Shown piece by piece: positions 23,984 through 33,660 of a DNA stretch of 64,000 nucleotides; positions within the stretch are counted from its first letter, which is position 1; each line of letters starts with the position of its first letter. The DNA lies in contig OY720643.1 in NCBI GenBank assembly GCA_963169105.1, positions 101,071,697 to 101,135,696 of the forward strand. Direction: 5' to 3'. Source of the stretch: Ceriagrion tenellum. Lineage: Eukaryota; Arthropoda; Insecta; Odonata; Coenagrionidae. The translations under genes and the position numbers were made by a program. The notes under the pieces are model-generated. The model saw nothing but the letters and a program-made list of their open reading frames with translations. It had not been told where the DNA came from and made no database searches.

Positions 23984-26900
23984 CTCGAGTAGGTAGTCCA
24001 TCTGTATCAGGAGCCGTATTCAACAACGTGAATGACCTCAACAGTGAACAGAGAACTACACCTTCTCATAATGCTACTCTGAGTCCCACAATCAATATTT
24101 GCCACGTAAACGCTCAGTCACTGCCTGCGCACATCGATGAATTTCGACATTTTTTTGTGAGTGGTCATTATGATGTGATTGGAGTTTCCGAGTCTTGGTT
24201 AAAACCTTCTATCCCTTCTGAGTATATCAGCCTGGATGATTATATATTGCTACGAAATGATAGACTGTCAAGAAATGGCGGTGGAGTATGCTTGTATGTC
24301 AAAAGATGTTTTAATTATAAGATACTTTCTACATTCAATGAAAATCATAATCCAGAGTTCATTTTCGTTGAAATATCTTGTTCCTATGGGAAAGTTGTAG
24401 TGGCAGTAGTATACAGACCACCAAAGGTCGGCTACCTGAGCGACTGTTTCGAGTCTACGCTCGCCGGTCTTCTTCCGTCGTACAACAATATTGTAGTATG
24501 TGGGGACTTTAACTCTGCTTTGTTAAAGGACACGCACGATAGTAAATACATAAGGGACTTATGTCATCGACTCAATTTGTCACTGGTGCCATTCAATCCG
24601 ACTCATCACCTCCCTGAATCCAGCACTCTGTTAGACTTATTCATTACGGATGACCTTTGTAAAATTAAGGAGCATGGTCAGTGTCCTGTCCCTTTCCTAT
24701 CTAATCATGATTTAATTTATGTAAAATTTGTCCTCAAAGTTCCGCAGAGTAAACCAAAGGTAATTACCTATCGCGATTTCAGCAAATTCAATCTATCCAG
24801 TTTTCAAGAAGAGTTTGAAAATGCAATATGGACGGATTTCATCTCGTCAAATTCTGTTGACAAAAAGGTGTCAATTTTTATATCAAATTTAAATGAACTA
24901 TTAGAGAAACATGCTCCTGTAAAAAAGTTTAAACCAAAGCGAAATTTGATCCCATGGATTACCCCTGAAATAACACAAATTATAAACCAAAGAGACGTAA
25001 CTCGTCGCAAATTCATACGGTGTAAATCCATAAAACTGTTTCAGGAATATAAAACACTAAGAAATGACGCTCAAAGGCTAATGAAAAGGGCTAAGGAAGA
25101 GTATTATAACCGGTGTTTCTTAGAAAAGTGGGACTCCAAATCTATATGGAATGAGATTCGGAGATTAGGACTTGTTAAATCTCGAAATGATGACGAAAAA
25201 CTAAATGTCTCGATGGATGAATTGATTGAATACTTTTCAGGATCGTCCACTAATACGAATCCCAGGTCAACACTTGCTTGAATTTCATGCTTGTAATAAG
25301 GACGCGATGAACTGCGAGGTGTTCAATTTTAACGAATTTGGTAACAAAAATTTTTACTTCCCTAACCTAACCCCACAGTTGATGCTAAAATATTTTCACA
25401 CCATCAAATCTAATTCAGCCGGAATCGATGGAATCAGCTTAAAAACGCTGAAATAGGTTTTTCCAGCGATATTACCGGTATTGCTCGACATATACAACTG
25501 TTCACTAACGTACTCCATTTTTCCGGTCGCTTGGAAGACTGCTATTATCAAACCCATAAAGAAATCCAGGAATCCAACACAACCGTCACATTATCGCCCA
25601 ATCTCACTGTTATCTACAATATCGAAACCACTTGAGAGATTTGTTCACAATTCAGTTGTTGATTTCTTATCATTAAATAATTTGCTTGATAAATAATACA
25701 AGTTCTTTTTTAACTTGGTGGTATTCCATTTTTATATATCAGATGATTTAATGGTAACATTTACAAAAACCACAACTTATGCTTGCTAGCTATTGCTTGA
25801 TAAATACCAGTCAGGATTCCATAAGGAACATAGTACTCAAACCGCCCTTATTAGAGTGACAGAAGACATTCACCTCTCTATGGACAATAAGAAAATCACC
25901 ATCCTTGGGCTTTTTGACTTTACCAAGGCCTTTGATCGTGTCGATCACGGTCTACTAATCAAGATGCGCCGACTGGGATTTTCTCTACCAGCAGTGCAAT
26001 GGTTTCGTTCATATTTATCTCAGAGAACTCAAGCCATAAAAGGAGATGGAGGTCAACTTTCTAGTTTGTCAATAGTCCCTTGTGGTGTGCCGCAGGGCTC
26101 AATTCTCGGCCCTCTTCTTTTCTCCATATTTATACGTGATCTACCCCTTTCAATTGTTCATTCTAAATATCAATTCTACGCAGATGACTTACAAATTTAC
26201 CTCGACTGTCACCCATCTCGCATCGGTAGGGCTATTACAAAAATGAATGAAGACGTTTGCAGCATTTGCAACTGGGCCAATGAAAATTTGTTGAAAATAA
26301 ATCCTAATAAAACGAAATCTATTATAATCGGCACTGCTCAGTTTGTCAGCAAACTAAATTATGATGTGATCCCGAAAATTAAAGTTGAAAGTACTGAAAT
26401 TGAATACTCAAAAGAAGTAACAAACTTAGGTATACATATTAATAACACACTTACCTGGAATGAACATGTATCATCTGTCTCAAACAAGATAAACAAAACA
26501 CTAGCGCAGATTAAACAATTCAAATCTTTAATTCCACCGGAGTTACGAATGAAGCTTGTCAATTCTTTGTTAATTCCACACATTGATTATTGCTCACTTG
26601 TATTTTCGGACTTAACTGGTGAATTACTAAATAAGTTACAAACTATGTTAAATTCTGGTATAAGATATATATACAATGTGAATATATATGACCATGTGAC
26701 CCCGTATTATGTTAAGTTAAACTGGCTAAAATTAAAGCATAGAAGGATATACCAACTATCTGTTTTCATATATAAAATTTTATCTTGTAGAGCACCGGAT
26801 TATATCTATGAAAATGTAATTGCAAACCTTAGTGATGTATTAAATAGACCTGTTCGAGTCAGAAAACGATTTAAAGTTCCTAAATGTAGAACAACTGTAT

Positions 26901-27033
26901 ACCAATTATCCACTATTAATTCATGTATAAGGGTATGGAAGATATTCCTGACTATATATTGAATGCTAAAAATTTAAACCGATTCAAATTAAAAATGTTT
27001 GCATACCTGATTGATGAATGTTATGGTGATTGA
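23980..27033 (+). pseudogene. LINE ORF2: endonuclease and reverse transcriptase
   Basis: The ATG at 23,980 starts a 433-codon frame holding the APE-like endonuclease. Visible motifs are NAQS (residue 44), ESWL (Glu71), YRPP (145), GDFN (175-178), STLLDLF (Asp219) and SNHD (His243). The family usually has SDH at the last motif, so its Asp is Asn here. The polymerase continues in another frame after an indel near 25,260-25,275. It shows HYRPISLLSTISK, FDFTKAFDRVDH with the first catalytic Asp, GVPQGSILGPLLF and YADD, then the thumb region. Lesions are that frameshift, a TAG at 25,454-25,456, a 97-bp insertion at 25,696, and a frameshift near 26,937. Past the last one the frame PDYILNAKNLNRFKLKMF runs to TGA at 27,031-27,033. 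Without the insertion it would be about 980 residues, normal for the family. The protein nicks target DNA and copies the RNA there. Confidence 0.95.
25696..25792. other. 97-bp insertion with 14-bp duplication in RT
   Basis: TTGCTTGATAAATA occurs at 25,682-25,695 and again at 25,793-25,806, flanking 97 bp of foreign sequence. Leaving out the insert plus one copy (111 bp, 37 codons) makes the RT frame continuous across LLDK/YQSGF, the canonical start of the RT core. The insert was therefore gained after the element existed. The 97 bp begin ATACAAGTTC, end GCTAGCTA, have no terminal inverted repeats and no obvious A-tail. They match nothing else I recognise in the window. A truncated SINE/LINE or repair filler are both possible. 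Confidence 0.85.
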
Positions 27034-27337
27034 GTGTGTACCTCAATCGTTCTCACATTAATTGATTTTTGTTCTTTCAAAGAATGTAAGTTAAATTCAT
27101 TAAAAGGCTCTTGTATATTTGTATATATTATACTGACTTGACTTGATAATTTTCTTTGTACAATCTGTCATTGTATTTGATTTCATATTATGTTTGTATT
27201 GTCCGTGTTGTTCAAGCAAGGTGACTTGTAGATTTATTTTTCCTTAATACCACAGAGCTTGTTTTTTTTCTGTATCGATTGCATGTTCCATAGGTCCTGT
27301 CCTAGAACAATAAATTTGTTTTCTATTCTATTCTATT
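27034..27337 (+). other. LINE 3' untranslated region and TTCTA tail
   Basis: About 300 bp follow the ORF2 stop. A possible polyadenylation-type AATAAA lies at 27,309-27,314, followed by four TTCTA pentamers (from about 27,321). A pentamer tail in place of poly-A is typical of CR1-like elements, whose RT recognises the RNA 3' end. Confidence 0.8.
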
Positions 27338-27346
27338 CTACCGTAA
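27338..27346. repeat. LINE target-site duplication, 3' copy
   Basis: CTACCGTAA matches the sequence just before the element's 5' junction at 23,572-23,580. Confidence 0.8.
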
Positions 27347-27825
27347 GAATTTTGGCCGACAACCCATTCGTCGTCCGCATCTGGCATTTCGCAACGTGTA
27401 AAAAATTCACTGTTCAATGAGATTCAATAATATTTAATAAGCCATGAACAACTTACCAATTCTACACCATGATGTAGAAATCAATGACTTAAGTAAATAA
27501 GGACTGTATACAAAAAATTAGTAATTTCGAAGCATAAACAAGGATGGCGTCATTAAATAAAAAAGAACTAGACAACGGCGGACCTTTGTACAAGTACCTA
27601 AAACATGTCATCATCTACAACGAGGGCGTAAATTCAACTATTTCTCTCCCCATTAATTTGGTTAAGAATTAATCATTTTCAGAAAAATTGCGAATGCAAC
27701 CTATGCACCGTGAGGTTACATCAGAGGTACAATATGTCTAGCATTTGAATACGAAAAATACGCGCTTCCGAAAAGATAAAACTTAAATGTAATCGGTTGT
27801 GGTATCAAACAATGAGAATAATCCA
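27347..27825. other. Unassigned A+T-rich DNA
   Basis: Nothing recognisable between the LINE and the MITE. Confidence 0.6.
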
Positions 27826-28014
27826 ACAAAGTGAAAGCGTACGAAGCGGCCACCACCGGACCCATCAGATACTAGCCGCTTAAGGAGGTGAACGCTGAAG
27901 GGAGGGAAAATTTTCATTGCTTTTATGCACAGGAAATTCATCCCATTCCCAAAAAAATCGGACGCTAAGAGAGGTGACCACTTAAGTGAGTTGGCCGTGT
28001 AGACAGGTTTCACT
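27826..28014. mobile_element. Pogo-like MITE, copy 1
   Basis: The right end, read on the minus strand, starts CAGTGAAACCTGTCTACACG and continues with CGGCCAACTC. The left end reads CAAAGTGAAAGCGTACGAAG then CGGCCACC. These are imperfect terminal inverted repeats. Inside are two CGG..CACCTCnnTAAGCGG-type blocks and TCGGACGCT. The layout (CAGTRNAACCT ends followed by CGGCCACCTC blocks) resembles non-autonomous pogo/Tigger-type elements that I recall from invertebrates. It aligns in opposite orientation with the element at 47.8 kb. No transposase is present. Confidence 0.65.
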
Positions 28015-29710
28015 GCATTTCGTTTTCGGAAAAAAGAGCCAACGACTAGGTATATTGGTGATAAATAAAACCACAAGAGACACTTCCTCCTTGAAAACAT
28101 AAACCTCAACAGAGAGGAAGGGTTCCTTAAGAAGGACCTAGAACCGAAGTCTGAAAATGGTGGGAAAAATAAAAATACCTCCACCAATCAAAACCGGCCT
28201 GACCTGAGAGAAAAACCATATGAACACGGCACCTTGACACCCGGCATTAATGGCCCTGAAGACGATGAAGAAGTCTTTCATCGAAACGTCGGCAAAGAAG
28301 TTGGAGCACCTCACCCGGACGGAAACCAGAGAAGAATTAACCTCAATAAACACACAAGTTAACAAACGTAACAGATGATGGATTGCGTGCACATCATTTA
28401 AGGTTTCGTCACTAATCGCAAAAGAAAATTAGTCCATTCATTCATTCGGCGCAGGAGATTAAGGAGCACTTACGACAAAAACATTTCTTGACAGCGGTGA
28501 TTTCAGCGAACGATTCAAAAAACTTGGTCACGGGCGCATGTTAACTTCACTGATACAAATCGTTCGTAACCTGGTGTAATTTTGTTACACGGATGAAGCA
28601 CCAAAACTCTCTCCAACCGACAGCGGCACCCGTTCTCGGAGGACCATTTTCACCGTCCATTGTTAACCGAGTTAGTACTCGAAGTCAACACTTAGTAGCG
28701 GTGGCATGTGGCGCAGAGGGAAAATTGGATTCGACGGAAATTCCAGGAAATGGAAACTCATGATGGTCCAGGGTGGACAGTGAAATGAGAATGGTAACTG
28801 ATGCAAATTGGAAAATCATGGCAGGAATAACGAGAAGGTTTCGCCGCAGGAGGTGCTAGATGCATGCTCAGGTCAACAAAGGAGATGTAGGCTAGCGCTC
28901 ACAGCACAGGCATCCCTATTAGTGATTGGGGACAGGCAACTTTTAGCAATTCATGAAAAATCAGCACGCAAATATCAGAAGAGACGATAAAATCAGGCAG
29001 AGGTTGACCCCTGAATTTTCATATTTCATCAATGGAACAGGTACAAGGCTGAAATAAATGTAAATGACAATAAAGATGGATGGATTGTAGCTCTGTTATT
29101 GCGAAAGCTAAGTATATTAAAAGTTTACGTGCAGGTAAACACATGAATTCTAAAGAAAGTGAAGATGAAATGCAGAGAAAATATTTTCTCAGATAATCAG
29201 GGCTTAAACTTCGCTAAATATATATTATAGTAGCAGGCTGTTACCAAAGAGAATTCGTTAAAAATATCTGTTGGTTAACCGGTCTACAAAATATTCACCA
29301 TTCAAGAGATCGGTAAGCTAGTATTCTTATGAACAATCTCAAAAAGTAAATGAACAATGTTGAATGAACAATCGAATAGAACTAGGACAAATAAAAGGGC
29401 AAAAGCTTTTCCTAATGGGGGCTTAACGGAATTTTTAAGTCAAAGATGAACGCGAGGTTGTGACAGTCCTTCTCCAGTTTTAGAAGCATAATCATGAAAT
29501 ATGGCGCGGAGTGGGTAATGGGCTTTAACAGCTAACTCGAGGGGAAGGCAGTAGCGAAGACAACTTAAGAGATTCACTTCCCTCAGAGTATTTCTTAAAA
29601 CGGCAATGTATCGCGAGCCGTTCATCTTAGTTGATCAATATTTGACAATTACTTTGCGATGAATCAGTGCTCAAGGCGCAAACTAAATGCTGGTTTCGGT
29701 CCAACGAAGT
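28015..29710. other. Unassigned DNA containing a hairpin module
   Basis: No gene recognised. The minus-strand open frames over 27,783-28,392 run through the MITE and the hairpin module and are incidental. The string CGCGAGCCGTTCATC near 29,611 also occurs in the module at 5,473, so a degenerate relative may lie here. Confidence 0.5.
28256..28291 (+). other. CTGANGA...GAAAC hairpin module
   Basis: CTGAAGA is followed by a 7-bp stem (CGATGAA paired with TTCATCG around GAAGTCT) and then AAACGTCGG. The order CTGANGA, stem, GAAAC is that of a minimal hammerhead core, a motif reported from Penelope-like retroelements. A proper helix III and an independent cleavage triplet are not visible, so catalysis is unlikely as it stands. 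I infer a degenerate retroelement terminal structure. Confidence 0.5.
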
Positions 29711-29932
29711 AAAAGGTGTTACAATTTTGAGCTGCGTAATCTTGAATTTTTTTGTTTCTTTTTCATACAGCTTATGGATTATAATTCTATTTTTATTGCA
29801 TCATTTTACGCTTTTATATCCAATAATCTCTATCACATCGTCCGAAATCCTAATACTTTCCCGAAATTTTCTAAATTTCCCAATGTTACCCCAATTTGTT
29901 CACCCACAGGCCCAGGCTGCAGCTTTATACGC
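29711..29932 (+). repeat. Inverted-pair repeat, left arm
   Basis: It aligns at roughly 75-80% with the reverse complement of 30,378-30,605. Shared strings include AATCTTGAATTTTTT, CTTTTTCATACAGC, TTTTTATTGCAT, CCAATAAT, TCCGAAATCCTAAT and ATTTCCCAAT. The arms can form a long imperfect hairpin around a ~445-bp spacer. The two short proteins read from the arms are similar because the DNA is, and this does not prove coding. Confidence 0.8.
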
Positions 29933-30034
29933 GCATCAATGTAACTTGAAAACTAGAGAATAAGTCCCTTGAAGAGAATAAAGCAGTTCGGGATTAACAA
30001 AAATTTAGTAAGTTTTACGTAGAATATTCAATGG

Positions 30035-30075
30035 ACGACCGGTTTCGTCGAATACTCGTGGTCGACATCATGAGG
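30035..30075 (-). other. Hairpin module in spacer of inverted pair
   Basis: On the minus strand it reads CCTCATGATGTCGACCACG, a short loop, then CGACGAAACCGGTCG. This is the same general pattern (CNTGATG..stem..CGAAAC) as the modules at 5.46, 28.26 and 31.3 kb. It sits in the spacer between the two inverted arms. Confidence 0.4.
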
Positions 30076-30377
30076 TACATAACAACATTACGTCACTCCT
30101 GAACATTAAGGAAAAAATTTTCAAGTTCAGCCAGAATCTATTGAGTTAGAATAAAGCAGCTTAGACATATATACAAGCCACCATAAAAAGTGAATTCACA
30201 TATGGCACAGCAAGCATAATCTGATAATTAACAATTTAAGTGGCATGCGGGCAGCAACAGAAAATGGTAACAGACCGATTTGTATTCCGTGCAGAATTAA
30301 ATTATCAAAGAGTAATTAATACACACGTGTGAAGTCAGTAACAGAGTGTGGAGTTCTTAATAGCGGGGCCACAATGA

Positions 30378-30605
30378 ATCAGCAGCTAATGGGTGAATTG
30401 AGCCATTTAGGGGTAATATTGGGAAATGAAGGAAATTTCTGAAAAGCATTAGGATTTCGGATGGTGTGAGAGACATTATTGGGTACCTATGAAAGCTTAA
30501 AATTATGCAATAAAAACAGCAAGATGCATAATAATTCATCGGCTGTATGAAAAAGAGACGGAGAAAAAATTCAAGATTATGGGGTAGAAAATTATAATTC
30601 ATTGA
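30378..30605 (-). repeat. Inverted-pair repeat, right arm
   Basis: Reverse-complement partner of 29,711-29,932, with about 20-25% divergence and small indels. The boundaries are approximate. The divergence suggests either an old foldback element or two separate insertions of one family in opposite orientation. Confidence 0.8.
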
Positions 30606-31300
30606 AGATTAGGTCGGAAGCGGGTAAAACTCGAAGGGAACTCCTCGATGAGAGCCCTCGGTTGTTACTGGAAACGGTGGCGAGCGAAGAGCTACGCGGA
30701 AATTAAAGGCGCTGTCAACGACGTTCTTGAAGGGATGGGTATCTAGGATGTCTATGATAATTTTTTGCTCGTTCCTCCGGGTTCTGAACTCATATTACAT
30801 CTTCCATGCCTTTTTTTACTTTCATTTTTTAAAACTATTAATCGTTTATCACGAAAAACTTAGGTTGTGCAAGCTCTTTTGACTTTTTCGACCTCTTTCC
30901 AAAATGGCATAAAATTGTGAAGAACTACCACGAGGCAAAACCGCAGGGCAGTTTACGAAAATCCCAGCGTTGTATTGGGCCACAAAGACTACTATGATAA
31001 CCCCAAGCCAAATGAAATCTGCAAAAAAAATTTTTCTTTGGAGGATCACCTCTAACGCATACACCGTGATTCGTGGCACGATTGTCATTGGAAGTACCGA
31101 TATAAGGGTACAGAGTAAGGAACGAACAGTCTAATAAGCAGACAATATTGATAGGAAACCTATGCTTGCGGTAGATAAAATAAAATTTTGGATCGATTTT
31201 TATGATAAAATTAAAAGAATACTCCAGGCTCAGAACATCAAGCATATCTCTGAGGCTTGTAACGCACTCCGGGGTCGGTAGGCAACATACCTCAAGTCGC

Positions 31301-31338
31301 CTTGAGAATGGGTAACGAGTCGGAACCCGAAACGTCGG
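31301..31338 (+). other. Hairpin module ending CGAAACGTCGG
   Basis: It reads CTTGAGAATGGGTAACGAG, then TCGGAACCCGAAACGTCGG. GGGT...ACCC gives a short stem next to GAAACGTCGG, the same closing motif as the 28,256 module (GAAACGTCGG). It is probably a relative of that family. Confidence 0.4.
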
Positions 31339-33419
31339 CTGCCTATGAATATCTTACCCGGTGGCGAGGCCGAGAAATTTACACAAACATATCTCAATTT
31401 ACTAAACATTGATTCAACAATACGGGGCAAGAATGATTCAATCGCAATGTAAAGATGAATGTACAAGACTCTGACGAATACACGTTGAAATCGATAGTGC
31501 CGAATAATAATACCAATGAGAATTAGATATTACTGTATCGGTCACTATAATTCAACTACCCCATTCAAAATATACGGTAAGGTTGTCGATTCGTTAATTT
31601 GTTGAGCAGACATGGATTAATCAAAAAAATTAGAATGGTTTTCATAACAACCTAGAATTGGCAGGTAAAAATATTATGGAGACAAACTGAGGTGACCTGT
31701 TTACCGAAAATACCCACACTAAATTTTATGCCAAAAGAATCTGAGACGTTTTTATGGAAAAAAAAAGAAAAACAATGGTATCAAAACAATAGTCACATGA
31801 AGCTACCGCAAAAGAGAACATACAAATGCTCCAATAACTATTTACTTCGAGAAGTAAAAACACTACGATGTCTTCAACACTTGGAGCGGGAATAAATGAC
31901 GCCGTTAAAAATTCGACTGCCACCGCATCAGTCCTTGACACACGAAAATCCTGGATATCACGGACAAAATCCCTAATCGCGAGAAGAGAGAGAGATTATC
32001 CAGGAGAATGTGTCCTCGGTTTTTAAGGAGGCATCAATTTTGAAGGTTTTTCGGTCAAAGAAAAGTTAAATTTCCACGCTATTTCAGTGTAACTGAATGG
32101 TTCTAACGCTACGACATCAAGTGGATTCGCCTCATCGGATCTTTCGGGGTTTTCAAGAATTTGTAGAAGATAGCCGCTAATCAGTAAAAGCAGATTTACA
32201 AATGGAAGTGAACTACTATGGAAGTAGCAAATACGGCGATATCCCAATATTAATTACTATTTGCATGGTATAGCTCAGCTTACACTAAAACTGTGCCTTA
32301 TCCAGAGAAAAAAACGGAAACAAGCAATGACTACGACAGTTGAGAAGAGTTGTGAATTTTGGTAGTCAACACGTGAACTAAACCTTTTGAGTTCGTAGAA
32401 TTCTTTGAAATACATAAAATCATTGAAGCCATCAATTATTCCGTTATTCATCTCAAATGTGACTTCTGAAGTCTGCACATTCTTTGTATTCAATAAATTT
32501 TAATTTCAAGGAGCTAGTAAGGAGAAGTTTACAGTACGTAATTCAATAATCTTATTTATATTAATCCTCAGATTGTCTTATTACTGCAACACTGATGAAG
32601 AAAACGTCATATTGAACAACGTTAGCAGGAGGTGCTTCATCGTGTTTCATTGATGGCCAACCATCCGAAAAAGCAATTTAACTAATTATCCGTTATTAAT
32701 TTTACAAAGCAAAAGCAGGTCCCAAATATTTCTCCTAAAGTATTCAACCGGATGATTAGTGTTCAGCAATTTTCCATTCCACTCTCCTGCCAGCCAACCG
32801 CTTCATTCCCACATAATCATTTGCATTGACTTACTTCATAGTTTGCAGTGTCATTCATATCCAATCTCCAAGTGAACAAACATAATGATAATAAAAATTC
32901 CTTCTCAGGTAACACAATTAGCCCTTCAGATTTTTAATTCCTGTTTCCGGAGAGATCAGGATTTTACCGAAGACAACATAACTGGAAAATCGAAATGCTA
33001 CGATCAAGCAACATGGATGCCAGTCTTTTTCTCGTAGAAATTAGAACAGCTGAAGATTTAGAACCAATTACCACCCCTACCTCAAACTCTATCGCCATGG
33101 AAGTCTTCTGCACACTGAATTGCTAATTTTAAACGACTCATAAGACTATAGCATAGAAGTAACGTTCAGACGAAAAGCCTCAAGAATATTTGTGGAAAAT
33201 TAAAAAGAAATAATCAATAAGGCCAGAGCAAGTCGCAAGCGGACTGTTGATCTTTTTTCAAGCCTCGAAGACGAAGAGCGAAGCGTTCTTGCGTCCTTCC
33301 AGTTGATTTTTCAAGTGGCCGGAATGAAAGGGGAAGTTTGGTCTGCGTTCTCCATTGGTGTGCGCACTGTAGAGCAGAGAGTACAGCAGCTTCCTTCCTT
33401 CGCTTCTTTTCAAAAGGCC

Positions 33420-33660
33420 ACCAATACCCTCCTCTTCCACCCTTTCGTCGCTTCCACTCACTCGCGTCGCCTCCCTCAACCGCTTCCACATCTCTCTCTC
33501 TCTCGCCCTTTGGCCCTCTTACCCTTAAAAACCCTTTTTGCCCTTCCAACTCTGAAGCTCGCACCCCTCCCCGCTCTTCTTCCGCCCCTCCGGCGACCCT
33601 CCTTCCCCTTCGCACTCGCTCCCCTCCCCCCCCCCCCCCCCGCCGCCTTCAACTTCCTGA
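33420..33660 (+). repeat. Pyrimidine-rich block with 16-base C run
   Basis: This is a C/T-dominated plus strand with CTCTCTCTCTCTC near 33,490 and 16 consecutive C at about 33,626-33,641. Overlapping 137- and 155-codon plus-strand frames and minus-strand frames across it are low-complexity and not called as genes. About 80 bp downstream is TTTATATAT (33,738) in a GC-rich context, which could be a TATA box of an unknown promoter. Confidence 0.5.

Larger units (their letters stand above)
23581..27337 (+). mobile_element. 5'-truncated CR1/Jockey-superfamily LINE
   Basis: A non-LTR retrotransposon of about 3.76 kb. In order it has the 3' part of ORF1, ORF2 with an APE-type endonuclease then a reverse transcriptase, and a ~300-bp 3' untranslated region. 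It ends AACAATAAATTTG plus TTCTA pentamers. Target-site duplications of up to 9 bp bracket it. The 5' boundary falls inside ORF1, the usual result of incomplete target-primed reverse transcription. Domain order, RT motifs and a short-repeat tail instead of poly-A fit the CR1/Jockey superfamily. The exact clade needs a phylogeny. ORF2 is broken in four places, so the copy is not active. Confidence 0.95.

Noticed and set aside
28256..28291. Functional hammerhead ribozyme
   Set aside because: The CTGANGA and GAAAC parts and one stem are present, but a separate helix III and a placed cleavage triplet cannot be drawn. Self-cleavage is not supported.
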